Below are positions 17,870 to 26,911 of a stretch of 44,218 nucleotides of DNA, piece after piece (the stretch's first letter is position 1; each line of letters opens with the position of its first letter). A program made the translations under genes and the position numbers. The notes beneath the pieces were generated by a model. It was given only the letters and a program-made list of their open reading frames with translations, was not told the origin of the DNA and searched no databases. Origin of the DNA: an uncultured Gammaproteobacteria bacterium. Lineage in GTDB: Bacteria > Pseudomonadota > Gammaproteobacteria > Pseudomonadales > Porticoccaceae. Where the stretch lies: the NCBI GenBank assembly GCA_913060555.1, contig CAJXRS010000007.1, positions 1 through 44,218 on the forward strand, given 5' to 3'.

Positions 17870-18565
17870 TCAATCCGGTTGTGCGATGAACAGCACGGAG
17901 GCGGGCCGTGCGGCGCCGGGCGCGGCAGGTTCGCGCAGTTCCCGGAGCCGCCACTGGTGGCGGGACAGCAGGCGCACCCAGGATCCGAGCGTGCGGAAGT
18001 ACCAGGGCGGCGGGTCGGCTACCGCGTCGCTGAAGGCTGCCCAGGAATCCTCGCGCCAGCCATCGGCATAGGGACTGTCCGACGCCGCCAGGGGGTGCAG
18101 GGTCTGGATCAGGAGCCTCCCGCCGGGCCGCAAGAACTGCGGCAAGGCCGCCAGCAGGTGCTCGACCGGGTCGTGGCCGAGCAGGGCGAAGTTGCTTACC
18201 GCGAGATCAAAGACGCCCAGATCCGCAGGCAGGTCGGCGTAATCCGCGACCCGGAAATCACCGCCGCCGGCCCTGCGGGCTGCGTCCACCAGGGATGCCG
18301 AGGCGTCGATACCCGTGACCGCGATTCCCTTGGGGGCCAGGGAGCGGGCCAGCCAACCCTCACCGCAGCCGAGGTCGAGCAGGCGCGCCGGACGCTGTTC
18401 GAGAATGGCATCGATCAGGGCCTTATCCGTGACCGCGGCGCGGCTGGCGATGCGCCGGCCCCGGACCGCGGCGGCCCAGGCGGCGCCGTGGCGGTGCCAG
18501 CCGGCGGTGATACGCGTCTCGGCGCGGTCGTCAGTGGGCACGGCTTGTGCTCTCGGGTGGTTCAC
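17870..18565 (-). CDS. Class I SAM-dependent methyltransferase
   Basis: SAM-binding motif I is LLDLGCGEGWLARSL, motif II VTGIDASASLV, and post-motif segments are FDLAVSNFALLGH and LRPGGRLLIQTLHPL, the pattern of small-molecule methyltransferases. The substrate is unknown. The annotated GTG start at 18565 overlaps the 3' end of metR by 35 bp; a second GTG at 18541, after GAGAG, may be the true start and would shorten the overlap. It is 231 aa from the longer start, probably cotranscribed with metR. Confidence 0.82.
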   Translation of the reverse strand: MNHPRAQAVPTDDRAETRITAGWHRHGAAWAAAVRGRRIASRAAVTDKALIDAILEQRPARLLDLGCGEGWLARSLAPKGIAVTGIDASASLVDAARRAGGGDFRVADYADLPADLGVFDLAVSNFALLGHDPVEHLLAALPQFLRPGGRLLIQTLHPLAASDSPYADGWREDSWAAFSDAVADPPPWYFRTLGSWVRLLSRHQWRLRELREPAAPGAARPASVLFIAQPD

Positions 18566-19454
18566 CGGCGTGATATTCGCCGGCGAGGCGAATGAAATCC
18601 CCCAGGTAGCCCAGGGTCTGTTCGGCGGTGCGCACCGCAGCGAACAGCGAACGGTGCAAGCCGTCGCTGCCCAGAGGCAGTGTGCACAGGCCGCGGGGGT
18701 GGGGAGTATGGCGCATCACCCAGTCGGGAAGCGCCGCCACGCCCTGCGCGTTGGCCACCAGCAAGAGGATCACGGCGGTCAGCTCTGCCTGGCGCACAGC
18801 CGCCGGCTCGACGCCGGCAGGTTGCAGAAAATAACGGAATACATCCATTCTCGCGCGCTGTACCGGGTAGGTGATCAATGTCTGGTCGGCCAGGTCGCTG
18901 GGCAGGATGTGCCCGCGCTTTGCCAGCGGGTGGCCGGTGGGCAATACCAGTCGGCTCTCATAGGCGAACAGGGGCAGGAATGCCAGCTCCGGGGCGGTGA
19001 CCGGATCCGAGGTGATGACCAGGTCGATATCTCCCTGGTGCAGCGCCGGCAGTGAATCGAAGGCCAGCCCCAGGCGGATATCCACGTCGACCGCCGGCCA
19101 CAGTGTCTTGAACCTTTCCAGCACGGGCATCAACCACTCGAAACAGGCGTGGCACTCGATCGCCAGGTGCAGGCGGCCGGCATCGCCGGTGGCGATCCGC
19201 GCCAGATCCCGTTCGGCCTGCTCGAATCTGGGCAGGGTGTCGCGCGCCAGCACCAGCAATCTGTGCCCGGCGGCGGTCAGTCGCATGGGTTTGGTATGGC
19301 GGTGGAACAGGGCTACGCCGTAGTAGTCCTCGAGCAATTTGACCTGATGGGAGAGCGCCGAAGGTGTCAGATGGAGCTGCTCGGCGGCCCGCGCCAGGCT
19401 GCCGCCATCGGCCATCGCGAGCAGGCCGCGCAGGTGCTTGCGGTCGATCATCAT
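18531..19454 (-). CDS. metR: LysR-type regulator MetR
   Basis: Activator of methionine genes that uses homocysteine as co-effector. An N-terminal winged helix-turn-helix (GGSLARAAEQLHLTPSALSHQVKLLED, about residues 17-43) is followed by the effector domain. MetR-like features are FHRHTKPMRLTAAG, IECHACFEWLMPVLERF and ADQTLITYPVQRARMDVF. At 307 aa it matches. It is divergent from metE with a 94-bp gap, the classic metR/metE arrangement. Two tandem Met codons begin the ORF; starting at the second (19451) would free an operator-like palindrome. Confidence 0.95.
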   Translation of the reverse strand: MMIDRKHLRGLLAMADGGSLARAAEQLHLTPSALSHQVKLLEDYYGVALFHRHTKPMRLTAAGHRLLVLARDTLPRFEQAERDLARIATGDAGRLHLAIECHACFEWLMPVLERFKTLWPAVDVDIRLGLAFDSLPALHQGDIDLVITSDPVTAPELAFLPLFAYESRLVLPTGHPLAKRGHILPSDLADQTLITYPVQRARMDVFRYFLQPAGVEPAAVRQAELTAVILLLVANAQGVAALPDWVMRHTPHPRGLCTLPLGSDGLHRSLFAAVRTAEQTLGYLGDFIRLAGEYHAGEPPESTSRAH

Positions 19455-19467
19455 GAATATAATTTCA
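19454..19467. promoter_or_regulatory. MetR-type operator-like palindrome in the metR/metE gap
   Basis: TGAA-TATAAT-TTCA resembles the MetR consensus TGAA-N5-TTCA but has a 6-bp spacer. It touches the metR start codon and lies about 82 bp upstream of the metE ATG. The rest of the gap is AT-rich (TTGATTTGAGATTTTATTG) and includes TAGAAT at 19513-19518 as a possible metE -10. Confidence 0.5.
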
Positions 19468-19548
19468 TTTTAAGGGTATTGATTTGAGATTTTATTGAAA
19501 ATCCAGGGGGAATAGAATCACTGCCCTACCTCACAGCGAGTTTCGGTC

Positions 19549-21849
19549 ATGGCGGTTTCCACCCTCACACACAACCTGGGCTTCCCCCGGATCGGCGGTC
19601 AACGTGAGCTGAAATGGGCTCTGGAGTCCTATTGGCGGGGGGATATCGATCGCTCCGAACTGGAGCACCGGGGGCGCCAGCTGCGCGCCCACCACTGGCG
19701 GCTGCAGGCCGAGGCCGGTCTGGATCTGATCCCGGTCGGGGATTTTTCCTGGTACGACCAGGTGCTGGATGTAACCGCCATGCTGGGCGCGATTCCGCAG
19801 CGCTTCGGCTGGCCCGGCGGGACCGTGGATCTCGATCTGTACTTCCAGCTGGCACGAGGCCAGGCGGCCGGCAGGCAGTCTGTAGCCGCCTGCGCCATGA
19901 CCAAGTGGTTCGATACCAATTACCACTATCTGGTCCCGGAGCTGGAGCCGGGCCAGCGACTGCGCCTGTCCAGTACCAGGCTGCTCGACGAGACGGCGGA
20001 GGCGCTGGCGCTGGGCTTGGCGGTGAAACCCGTACTCGTGGGGCCGCTCACCTGGTTGTGGTTGGCCAGGGCCGCCGAGGACGACGGCGAGGCACGGCTG
20101 GCGTTGCTGCCGGCGGTGGTCGAGATCTATGGCCAACTGCTCGGGCGATTGGCGGCCTTGGGGGTCCGCTGGGTGCAGCTCGACGAGCCGGCGCTGGTCA
20201 CGGATCTGCCCGCCCCCTGGTTGGACGCCCTGACCGCCGCCTACCGGAGGCTGTCGGCGAGCGGCCCCGATATCCTGCTGGCGACCTATTTCGGTCGCCT
20301 GGGCGATCACCTCGATCGCGTCTGCGCTTTACCCGTCGCCGGTGTCCACCTCGACGGGATTCGCGGCGAAGAAGCGCTGGAGGCCGCGGCGGCGCGGTTG
20401 CCGGCGGGCAGGGTGCTGTCCGCCGGAGTCATCGATGGCCGCAATGTCTGGCGCACGGATCTGGACCGCACCCTGGACCTTGTCCGGCGACTGCGCGCCC
20501 GCTGTCGCGGCGATCTGTGGCTGGCGCCTTCGTGCTCCCTGCTCCATGTGCCGGTGGACCTGAATCTCGATGACCGGGTTCCCGACCAGGTCAGGCCCTG
20601 GCTCGCCTTTGCCACGCAGAAGCTCGAGGAGCTCGCGATCCTGAAGGCCGCGCTGGCCGAGGAGGACGGCGGCGCCTCGGTGCGCGAGGCGCTGGCGGCC
20701 TCCCGCGCCGCCCTGGCCGAGCGCCGGGTATCTCCGCGGGTACACCGGCCGGAAGTGGCGGCGCGGGTCGCCGCGCTGACCCCGGAGGACGAGCGCCGCG
20801 CCCTCGGCGGCAGTGCGCGCGCCGCGTTGCAGCGCGCGCGGTTCGGTCTGCCCAGGTTCCCGACCACCACGATCGGCTCCTTTCCGCAAACGCCGGAGGT
20901 CCGCCGGACGCGCCGTCGTTGGCGCGCTGGTGAGTTGACCGACGCCGAGTACCGGGAGTTTCTGCGCGCCGAGATTGCCGCCGCGATCCGCGAGCAGGAG
21001 GCGCTGGGGCTGGACGTGCTGGTGCATGGCGAAGCCGAGCGCAATGACATGGTGGAGTATTTCGGCGAGCAGCTCGAAGGCTTCGTGTTTTCCGGCAACG
21101 GCTGGGTGCAGTCCTACGGCTCCCGCTGTGTCAAACCGCCGATCATCGTCGGCGATGTGGCCCGTCCCAGGCCCATGACGGTCGACTGGATCCGCTATGC
21201 CCAGTCGCTGACCGACCGGCCGGTGAAGGGCATGCTGACCGGGCCGGTGACATTGCTCAACTGGTCTTTCGTGCGCGACGACCAGCCGCGCGCACTCACC
21301 TGCCTGCAGCTCGCCCTGGCGATCCGCGACGAGGTGCGGGATCTGGAGGCCGCAGGTACCGGCATCATCCAGATCGATGAGGCCGCCCTGCGCGAGGGGC
21401 TGCCGTTGCGCCGAGCCGAACAGGCCGATTACCTGGACTGGGCGGTGCGCGCGTTCCGGCTCGCTGCCGCGGGCGTCGCGGACGATACCCAGATCCATAC
21501 CCACATGTGTTACTCGGACTTCAACGACATCATCGCCGCGGTGGCGGACATGGACGCCGATGTCACCACCATCGAGAGCGCCCGTTCCGACGGCCGCCTG
21601 CTCGATGCCTTTCGGGCCTTCGACTTCCCGAGAGCGCTCGGTCCCGGGGTCTACGATATCCATTCGCCGAACCTTCCGGAACCGGCCGAATTGCTGGATC
21701 GACTGCGCCAAGCGAGGCGGCGGATTCCCGCGGAGCGGCTCTGGGTCAATCCGGACTGCGGGCTGAAGACCCGGACCTGGGACGAAGTGCGGCCGGCACT
21801 GGCGGCCATGGTCGCGGCCGCACGGGCGTTGCGCGCGGCAGCCGACTGA
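19549..21849 (+). CDS. metE: Cobalamin-independent methionine synthase
   Basis: Transfers methyl from methyl-tetrahydropteroyltri-glutamate to homocysteine. The N-terminal barrel begins [15 protein letters not shown]. The catalytic half contains [28 protein letters not shown] and [11 protein letters not shown]. The zinc ligands are visible: His and Cys in [10 protein letters not shown], Glu in [11 protein letters not shown] and Cys in [11 protein letters not shown]. At 766 aa it is full length. It is probably activated by the divergent metR. No riboswitch is seen in the short upstream gap. Confidence 0.97.
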   Translation: MAVSTLTHNLGFPRIGGQRELKWALESYWRGDIDRSELEHRGRQLRAHHWRLQAEAGLDLIPVGDFSWYDQVLDVTAMLGAIPQRFGWPGGTVDLDLYFQLARGQAAGRQSVAACAMTKWFDTNYHYLVPELEPGQRLRLSSTRLLDETAEALALGLAVKPVLVGPLTWLWLARAAEDDGEARLALLPAVVEIYGQLLGRLAALGVRWVQLDEPALVTDLPAPWLDALTAAYRRLSASGPDILLATYFGRLGDHLDRVCALPVAGVHLDGIRGEEALEAAAARLPAGRVLSAGVIDGRNVWRTDLDRTLDLVRRLRARCRGDLWLAPSCSLLHVPVDLNLDDRVPDQVRPWLAFATQKLEELAILKAALAEEDGGASVREALAASRAALAERRVSPRVHRPEVAARVAALTPEDERRALGGSARAALQRARFGLPRFPTTTIGSFPQTPEVRRTRRRWRAGELTDAEYREFLRAEIAAAIREQEALGLDVLVHGEAERNDMVEYFGEQLEGFVFSGNGWVQSYGSRCVKPPIIVGDVARPRPMTVDWIRYAQSLTDRPVKGMLTGPVTLLNWSFVRDDQPRALTCLQLALAIRDEVRDLEAAGTGIIQIDEAALREGLPLRRAEQADYLDWAVRAFRLAAAGVADDTQIHTHMCYSDFNDIIAAVADMDADVTTIESARSDGRLLDAFRAFDFPRALGPGVYDIHSPNLPEPAELLDRLRQARRRIPAERLWVNPDCGLKTRTWDEVRPALAAMVAAARALRAAAD

Positions 21850-21877
21850 CGCTGGCCGCCCCGTCGGTCCCCTTGTC

Positions 21878-21906
21878 TTGAGGCGGCAGCAGAATCGGGC
21901 TACAGT
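21878..21906 (+). promoter_or_regulatory. Candidate promoter of the carboxyltransferase gene
   Basis: TTGAGG (21878-21883) and TACAGT (21901-21906) are separated by 17 bp, giving a gene-specific start after metE. Confidence 0.45.
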
Positions 21907-21966
21907 CCGGCGCCCCTGCGCCGCAGTTGTCTCTTGTGCGCGCGCAGCTTGAATTGAGAGGCCGGT

Positions 21967-23514
21967 ATGAGCGACGGCAAGACCCTGTCCCAGGCATTGG
22001 AGCCCTTCGCCGAGCGCAAGCGGGCGCTGGAGCAGATCGACTACTCGCGGCGCCATGCCAAAGGCCTGCTGTCGGCACGTGAACGAGTGGATCTGTTGTT
22101 CGACCCGGGCACCTTTCTGGAGATCGCGCCCCTGGCACGGGAAAGCGACCTGGCCCAGCAGACCAAGCCGGGGGAGACGCCCCGCGACGGCATCGTGGTC
22201 GGCTATGGCAAGGTCGACGGCCGCCGGGTGGCGGTCGCCGCCTATGACATGGCCTTTCGCGGCGGCTCCATGGGCAAGGTCTGCGAGTGGAAGTTCACCC
22301 GGCTCAAGCGCATGGTGCAGGAGCAGGGCGTCCCCCTGGTGGTCCTGACCGAGGGCACCGGCGCGCGCCTGGAGGAGGAGGTCAGCTCCCAGGGCGCCTA
22401 CGACAATCCGCAGTTTGCCAACCTGGTTGCGCTGAGCGGCTATGTGCCCATCGTGGTCGCGGTGATGGGGTTGTGCGTGGGCGGCCACGCCAACCTGACC
22501 GCGATCGGGGATTTCGTCCCCATGACCCAGGGCGCATGCATGATGATCGCCGGGCCCCAGCTGTTGCGCACCAAGATGGGCATAGACACCAGTCTGGAAG
22601 AGCTGGGCAGCGCCAAGAAACACGTCGAGCGCTCCGGGATGGCGGACCTGATGGTCGCGGACGACCGCGATTGCATCGAGCGGATCAAGGAGTTTCTGTC
22701 CTACGTTCCCGAAAACTGCAACCAGGCGCCGCCGCGCCGCCCGACCCGGGACCGCCCCGACCGGCGCTGTGACGAACTGCTCGAGCTGGTGCCGGCGGAC
22801 CTGCGCTACGCCTATGACGTCCGCAAGGTGGTACGCAGCATCGTCGATGACGGCCGCTGTTTCGAGCTCAAGCCCAGATTCGCGCCCAATGCCGTCACCG
22901 CATTGGCGCATATGGACGGCCGCGCGGTGGGCATCATCGCCAACCAGCCCAATCACATCTCCGGGACCCTGGACGTCAAGGCCTGCCAGAAGATCTGCCG
23001 GTTCATCAACTTCTGCGATGCCTTCGGCTTCGCGCTGATCTTTCTGCAGGACATCCCGGGGTTCTATCCCGGACCCCAGTCCGAAGAGGACGGCATCATC
23101 CGCTGGTCCACCCGGATGCTCTACGAGATCGAGCATGCCACGGTGCCGCGCTTTACAGTGATGCTGCGCAAGGCCTACGGGTTGGCCCACTACGGCATGA
23201 ACAGCCTGGGCATGCGGCCGGACCTGCTGGTCGCCTGGCCGCTGGCGTCGTTCAGTGCCATCTCTCCGGACGATGCCGTCGAGGTGCTGTTCGGCAAGCA
23301 GCTCGCGCAGCAGGAAGATGGCGAACGCCGCAAGCAAGAGTTGATCGAAGAGTTTCGCGCCAAGATCGGCATTCTGCCCGCCGCCGAAGCGGCCCTGGTC
23401 GACGATGTGATCGACCCGGCCGACACCAGGCGGGTGCTGATTCAGGCGCTCGACCTCGCACGCGAGCGCCGTCCGGGTCATCCGTTCAAGCGGCGCGGCA
23501 TCACCCCGATCTGA
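21967..23514 (+). CDS. Acyl-CoA carboxylase carboxyltransferase (beta) subunit, orphan
   Basis: Crotonase-fold carboxyltransferase that moves CO2 from biotin to an acyl-CoA, as in propionyl- or methylcrotonyl-CoA carboxylases. Motifs are AKGLLSARERVDLLFDPGTF, FRGGSMGKVCEWKFTR (first oxyanion region), VMGLCVGGHANLTAIGDF, VGIIANQPNHISGTLDVKA and FLQDIPGFYPGPQSEEDGII. The second oxyanion segment reads RKAYGLAHYGMNS rather than the usual RKAYGGAY, suggesting a divergent subfamily. It is 515 aa. No biotin carboxylase or biotin carrier gene is nearby. The stop lies only 7 bp from the convergent slipin stop. Confidence 0.85.
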   Translation: MSDGKTLSQALEPFAERKRALEQIDYSRRHAKGLLSARERVDLLFDPGTFLEIAPLARESDLAQQTKPGETPRDGIVVGYGKVDGRRVAVAAYDMAFRGGSMGKVCEWKFTRLKRMVQEQGVPLVVLTEGTGARLEEEVSSQGAYDNPQFANLVALSGYVPIVVAVMGLCVGGHANLTAIGDFVPMTQGACMMIAGPQLLRTKMGIDTSLEELGSAKKHVERSGMADLMVADDRDCIERIKEFLSYVPENCNQAPPRRPTRDRPDRRCDELLELVPADLRYAYDVRKVVRSIVDDGRCFELKPRFAPNAVTALAHMDGRAVGIIANQPNHISGTLDVKACQKICRFINFCDAFGFALIFLQDIPGFYPGPQSEEDGIIRWSTRMLYEIEHATVPRFTVMLRKAYGLAHYGMNSLGMRPDLLVAWPLASFSAISPDDAVEVLFGKQLAQQEDGERRKQELIEEFRAKIGILPAAEAALVDDVIDPADTRRVLIQALDLARERRPGHPFKRRGITPI

Positions 23515-23521
23515 ATGTCGG

Positions 23522-24292
23522 TCAGCTATCGCCGGTCGGCTTTTCCCGTTGCCCGGCGGTCAGTTGCTCGATCAGCTCCATGGGCAGCGGAAAGACGATG
23601 GTATTGGTCTTTTCACCGGCGATGCCGGTCAGGGTCTGCAGGTAGCGCAGCTGGATGGCCTGGGGCTGCTGAGCCAGGATGCGGGCCGCTGCGAGCAGCT
23701 TTTCCGACGCCTGCAGCTCGCCTTCGGCATGGATCACCTTGGCTCGTCGGGTGCGTTCTTCCTCGGCCTGCCGGGCGATGGCGCGGATCATGGTCTCGTT
23801 CAGGTCGACGTGCTTGATCTCGACGTTGCTGACCTTGATGCCCCAGGCGTCCGTCTGGGTGTCGAGGATATTCTGGATGTCGACGTTCAGCCGATCGCGC
23901 TGCGACAGCATCTCGTCGAGCTCGTGCTGACCCAGCACCGATCGCAGCGTGGTCTGCGCCAGCTGGCTGGTGGCGTCCAGATAGTCCTCCACCTGGATGA
24001 TGGCGCGCTCCGGGTCCATGACCCGGAAATAGACCACCGCGTTGACCTCGACCGAAACATTGTCGCGGGAGATTACGTCCTGGCTGGGCACGTCCATGAC
24101 CAGGATGCGCAGGTCCACCCGGACCATTTGCTGGATGCCCGGGATGATGATGATGAATCCGGGTCCCTTCACCTTCCAGAAGCGCCCCAAAGTGAATACC
24201 ACGCCGCGCTCGTATTCGCGGAGAATCTTGATCGCGCTGGCGAGAAAGACCACCAGCAGCAGCAAGAGGGTATAGAGCGGATATTGCATCAT
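23522..24292 (-). CDS. Slipin (stomatin-like SPFH/band 7 protein)
   Basis: Membrane scaffold of detergent-resistant microdomains. An N-terminal hydrophobic hairpin ([20 protein letters not shown]) precedes the SPFH domain, with [54 protein letters not shown] and [18 protein letters not shown] coiled-coil C-terminal region includes [20 protein letters not shown]. At 256 aa it is typical. It overlaps nfeD by 4 bp, the conserved slipin/NfeD partnership in which the NfeD protease is thought to cleave the stomatin. Confidence 0.95.
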   Translation of the reverse strand: MMQYPLYTLLLLLVVFLASAIKILREYERGVVFTLGRFWKVKGPGFIIIIPGIQQMVRVDLRILVMDVPSQDVISRDNVSVEVNAVVYFRVMDPERAIIQVEDYLDATSQLAQTTLRSVLGQHELDEMLSQRDRLNVDIQNILDTQTDAWGIKVSNVEIKHVDLNETMIRAIARQAEEERTRRAKVIHAEGELQASEKLLAAARILAQQPQAIQLRYLQTLTGIAGEKTNTIVFPLPMELIEQLTAGQREKPTGDS

Positions 24293-25674
24293 GGGGATGT
24301 CTCCGTGGTGTCGGTCCCTTCGGGTTCCAGGTCCAGGGTCAGGCCGTCGACCGCGGTGATCCTGGCATAGTCGCCGCGTTTCAACGGTGTCCGGCAGCGA
24401 CCGCGCCAGGATTCGCTGTGGACGAACACCCGGCCCTGGCCGTTTTCGAAATCGTCGAGTACGCGGGCGCTGGCTCCGAGCATTTGGTCGACGCCCGAGA
24501 CCACGGCGCGGCGCCGGGATGACAGCGCCATGCTCAGAATCGCGGCCAGGGCGAGGGCGGAGGCGACGGCCGTGGTGGCGATCACCGAGAGATAGATACG
24601 GAAACTGGGCAGCTCGGTGTCCATCAGGATGATGGAACCGATCACGAAGGCGATTACCCCGCCGATACCCAGCATGCCGAAACTGGGCTGAAAGGCCTCG
24701 GCGATCATGAAGCCGATGCCGAGCAGAATCAGGCCAATGCCGGCGTAGTTCACGGGCAACATCTGGAAGGCGTAGAGCGCGAGCAGCAGGCAGATGGCCC
24801 CCACGATGCCGGGGATCAGCCCGCCCGGATTGTAGAACTCCAGCAGCAGGCCATAGATGCCCGCCAGCATCAGGAGATAGGCGATATTGGGATTGGTCAG
24901 CACGCCCAGCAGCCGGGAGCGCCAGTCCGGCAGCAGTTCGGTGACCTGGAGCCCCGCGGTATGCAGGGTCATCTCGCGGCCGTTCACTGTTACCACCCGG
25001 CCGTCCATGCGCTCGAGGAGATCCTCGATATCCGTGGCGATCAGGTCGATGACATTGTTTTCCAGCGCTTCGCTGGCTTGCAGGCTGACGGCTTCCCGTA
25101 CCGCCTGCTCCGCCCAGTCGGCGTTGCGCTCATGCAGTTCCGCGAGGCCGCGGATATAGGCGGCGGCATCATTGATCGCCTTGCGCTCCATGGCGCTCTT
25201 GCCGTCCTCGGTGCCGGAATCCGAGGTTTTGTCCGCCTGGCTATCCGGTTCATCCTGCCCGGGTGACAGCCCGCCGATCGCCACCGGGGTCGCGGCGCCG
25301 AGATTGGTGCCCGGCGCCATCGCGGCGACATGGCTGGCGTAGAGGATATAGGTGCCGGCACTGGCAGCGCGGGCGCCGGTGGGCGCGACATAGGTGGCGA
25401 TGGGAATGGGCGATGCAGTGATACGGCGAATCATGGCGCGCATCGCGGTATCCAGGCCGCCAGGGGTGTCCATGCGCAGAATGATCACCCGGGGCGCGAG
25501 CTCTCGCGCTTTCTCCAGAGACCGCTCCAGATAGTCGTCCGTTGCCGGCCCTATGGCTCCTTCAATGGACAGCAGGACGGCGCCATCGCCTTCCTCGGGC
25601 GAAGGTTCGCCGATGACTGCGGCGGCGAGCGCCGACAGGATCAGCAAGAACAGGAGACGGCTGCTGGTGGCCAT
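24289..25674 (-). CDS. Long-form NfeD, ClpP-class membrane serine protease
   Basis: Partner of slipin. A signal peptide (about residues 1-22) precedes a ClpP/SppA-like protease domain with [16 protein letters not shown], the nucleophile Ser105 in [12 protein letters not shown] and the likely catalytic Lys165 in [10 protein letters not shown], matching the Ser-Lys dyad known for archaeal 1510-N. A polar insert (about 137-160, D/S/E-rich) separates them. Four or five membrane helices (about 255-385) follow, then the NfeD OB-fold domain ending LDLEPEG. It is 461 aa. Confidence 0.94.
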   Translation of the reverse strand: MATSSRLLFLLILSALAAAVIGEPSPEEGDGAVLLSIEGAIGPATDDYLERSLEKARELAPRVIILRMDTPGGLDTAMRAMIRRITASPIPIATYVAPTGARAASAGTYILYASHVAAMAPGTNLGAATPVAIGGLSPGQDEPDSQADKTSDSGTEDGKSAMERKAINDAAAYIRGLAELHERNADWAEQAVREAVSLQASEALENNVIDLIATDIEDLLERMDGRVVTVNGREMTLHTAGLQVTELLPDWRSRLLGVLTNPNIAYLLMLAGIYGLLLEFYNPGGLIPGIVGAICLLLALYAFQMLPVNYAGIGLILLGIGFMIAEAFQPSFGMLGIGGVIAFVIGSIILMDTELPSFRIYLSVIATTAVASALALAAILSMALSSRRRAVVSGVDQMLGASARVLDDFENGQGRVFVHSESWRGRCRTPLKRGDYARITAVDGLTLDLEPEGTDTTETSP

Positions 25675-25700
25675 GAAACTCCGGACCTTGGACTACGTCC

Positions 25701-25729
25701 GTTCTACCAGTGTCACGGGGTTACGGCAA
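25701..25729 (-). promoter_or_regulatory. Candidate promoter of the nfeD-slipin operon
   Basis: On the minus strand, TTGCCG and TAGAAC are 17 bp apart (plus-strand CGGCAA 25724-25729 and GTTCTA 25701-25706). The -10 is about 27 bp before the nfeD ATG. It separates nfeD from the upstream cytochrome gene. Confidence 0.5.
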
Positions 25730-25759
25730 GTTACCGGCAGCGGCTTGTGGGGTTTGACG

Positions 25760-25895
25760 GCCTACTGAAAAGCCTTGGCGAGGGGGCGAATGCAAGGCAG
25801 AAATGGCCCAACAGGCGGAGTTCACTGGTGGTAAATGAGCACTTTGCGGTCATTTTCAACGCGCCAGACGCAACGCAGGTGGTTTTTCAGCGATC
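25760..25895. repeat. Imperfectly palindromic repeat-like element (MITE/REP-type)
   Basis: This noncoding stretch of about 135 bp has ends CTGAAAA (25765-25771) and TTTTCAG (25884-25890) in inverted orientation. Inner partly matching arms are AAATGGCC (left) and the complement of GGTCATTTT (right), and the centre is GTTCACTGGTGGTAAATGAG. From memory, the layout resembles dispersed small palindromic elements found between genes in many Gammaproteobacteria. Only one copy is in this window, so repetition could not be tested. Confidence 0.45.
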
Positions 25896-25935
25896 TGTTG
25901 ACGTCGCGGTGGGCCGACGGCTGCCGCGATAATGG

Positions 25936-25961
25936 TCGGGGCCGCGCAAGTGCGGCCCCGA
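25936..25961 (-). terminator. Hairpin after the cytochrome c5 gene
   Basis: TCGGGGCCGC and GCGGCCCCGA form a perfect 10-bp stem with a 6-nt loop, 29 bp past the cytochrome stop. The minus-strand tail (CCATTATC) is only weakly T-rich. Confidence 0.6.
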
Positions 25962-25989
25962 CACGGACACGGGTATAGGCCCAGGGGTA

Positions 25990-26412
25990 TTACCGACTGT
26001 TTTCCACCATATAGTCGACCGTATCCTTGAGCTCCGCATCGGAGCAATCCATGCACAGGCCCTTGGGCGGCATGCCCAGAAAGCCGTTGATGGCACTGGC
26101 GTAGAGGGTGTCCATGCCCTTGTCGATGCGAGGTTTCCAGGCCTCGACGTCGCCGAGCTTGGGTGCCCCGGCCACCCCGCTGGCATGGCACGTCGAACAC
26201 TTGGCCTGGTAGATTTCCTCGGCGGAACGCGCGCCGCCGCTCGACGCCTGGGCGGTAGCTCCCTGGGCGACGACCTCACCGGGAGGTGTAATTCGCTCGG
26301 CGATTTGCGCTTCGACTTCCGGTGGTGTGGGCTGTGTGTCTTCTTTCGCCCCGCAGGCACCGAATGTGACGCTCATCATTACCAGAGCTGTCACCCCGAG
26401 GACTCTCTTCAT
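25990..26412 (-). CDS. Cytochrome c5-like c-type cytochrome
   Basis: Periplasmic monohaem electron carrier. A signal peptide (MKRVLGVTALVMMSVTFGAC) may be a lipoprotein signal (FGAC, Cys20). A flexible Pro/Gln/Ala-rich linker follows, then the haem motif CSTCH, the axial Met in NGFLGMPPKG and the cytochrome c5 signature CMDCSDAEL, whose two cysteines form a disulfide in that family. It is 140 aa. On the minus strand a perfect TATAAT lies about 48 bp upstream (plus 26460-26465), with no good -35. GGAGAT gives the ribosome site. Confidence 0.93.
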   Translation of the reverse strand: MKRVLGVTALVMMSVTFGACGAKEDTQPTPPEVEAQIAERITPPGEVVAQGATAQASSGGARSAEEIYQAKCSTCHASGVAGAPKLGDVEAWKPRIDKGMDTLYASAINGFLGMPPKGLCMDCSDAELKDTVDYMVENSR

Positions 26413-26441
26413 CAGCCAGATCTCCTTTGCTGCAGGATAAA

Positions 26442-26465
26442 GCGCGATCGCGCGGCGACATTATA
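26442..26465 (-). promoter_or_regulatory. Cytochrome c5 promoter -10 and adjoining palindrome
   Basis: A perfect TATAAT on the minus strand (plus 26460-26465) is followed downstream by the 12-bp palindrome GCGCGATCGCGC (26442-26453), which would lie in the leader near the start site. No clear -35 is seen, so an activator may be needed. Confidence 0.5.
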
Positions 26466-26566
26466 GACCGCGAGCCGCCCAGGGACATGACGCGGCGCAA
26501 CAAGGCGCAACAAAAGGCGGGATTCTGCTACCATGCGCGCCGTTTCCGGGGCCCGCTGCGGTTTCA

Positions 26567-26640
26567 CGCGGCCGGAACCCGGCGCCAGGGACGGGTTAGA
26601 ATCGTACCGTCAAGTTTATACGCACCCGTAGCTCAGCTGG
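26567..26640 (+). repeat. 74-bp direct repeat, copy 1 (tRNA-Arg upstream region and 5' end)
   Basis: Matches 26704-26777 at 73 of 74 positions; the only difference is T or C in GTACCGYCAAG. The unit holds GGCCGGAACCCGGCGCC, the TTAGAAT promoter-like box and the first 19 nt of the tRNA-Arg gene. The match ends sharply after CAGCTGG. The copies are offset by 137 bp. Confidence 0.95.
26622..26640 (+). pseudogene. Truncated tRNA-Arg 5' fragment
   Basis: GCACCCGTAGCTCAGCTGG is identical to nt 1-19 of the intact tRNA-Arg(CCG) 137 bp downstream (acceptor 5' strand and D arm start). The sequence then departs into unrelated GTGCTGCCGGGCGG, so no tRNA can form. The upstream promoter-like sequence is still present and could drive a short transcript. 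Confidence 0.9.
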
Positions 26641-26645
26641 GTGCT

Positions 26646-26683
26646 GCCGGGCGGGGTGAGGCGAGCACGGCTCGCCGCCCGGC
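26646..26683 (+). repeat. Strong hairpin between the tRNA fragment and the intact tRNA
   Basis: GCCGGGCG (26646-26653) pairs with CGCCCGGC (26676-26683), and inside this GCGAGC pairs with GCTCGC around an ACG loop. The left arm carries a short GGGTGAG bulge. It lies where the truncated tRNA sequence stops matching and could terminate transcription from copy 1, though no T-run follows. Confidence 0.6.
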
Positions 26684-26703
26684 ACACGCCGCGCCATGGA
26701 GGG

Positions 26704-26835
<132 letters not shown>

Positions 26836-26911
26836 GCTTCGCTGCCGCCACCGTTCGGATTGCCGGCCCGGAATCACAGATTCCGGTCGCTTCGGGCTGG
26901 CCAGGCGGTGC

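Noticed and set aside
19455-19548. Cobalamin or SAM riboswitch upstream of metE
   Set aside because: The gap to metR is only 94 bp, AT-rich and without the B12-box or SAM-box patterns; a MetR-type site explains the regulation better.
20329-23481. 1050-residue ORF antisense to metE and the carboxyltransferase
   Set aside because: High-GC shadow frame: no domain motifs, and biased composition rich in His, Gln, Gly and Arg. Both sense genes have complete, well-conserved motifs.
26641-26703. Possible second complete tRNA after the copy-1 fragment
   Set aside because: Sequence after CAGCTGG has no anticodon stem, T arm or acceptor 3' strand; only a GC hairpin is present.
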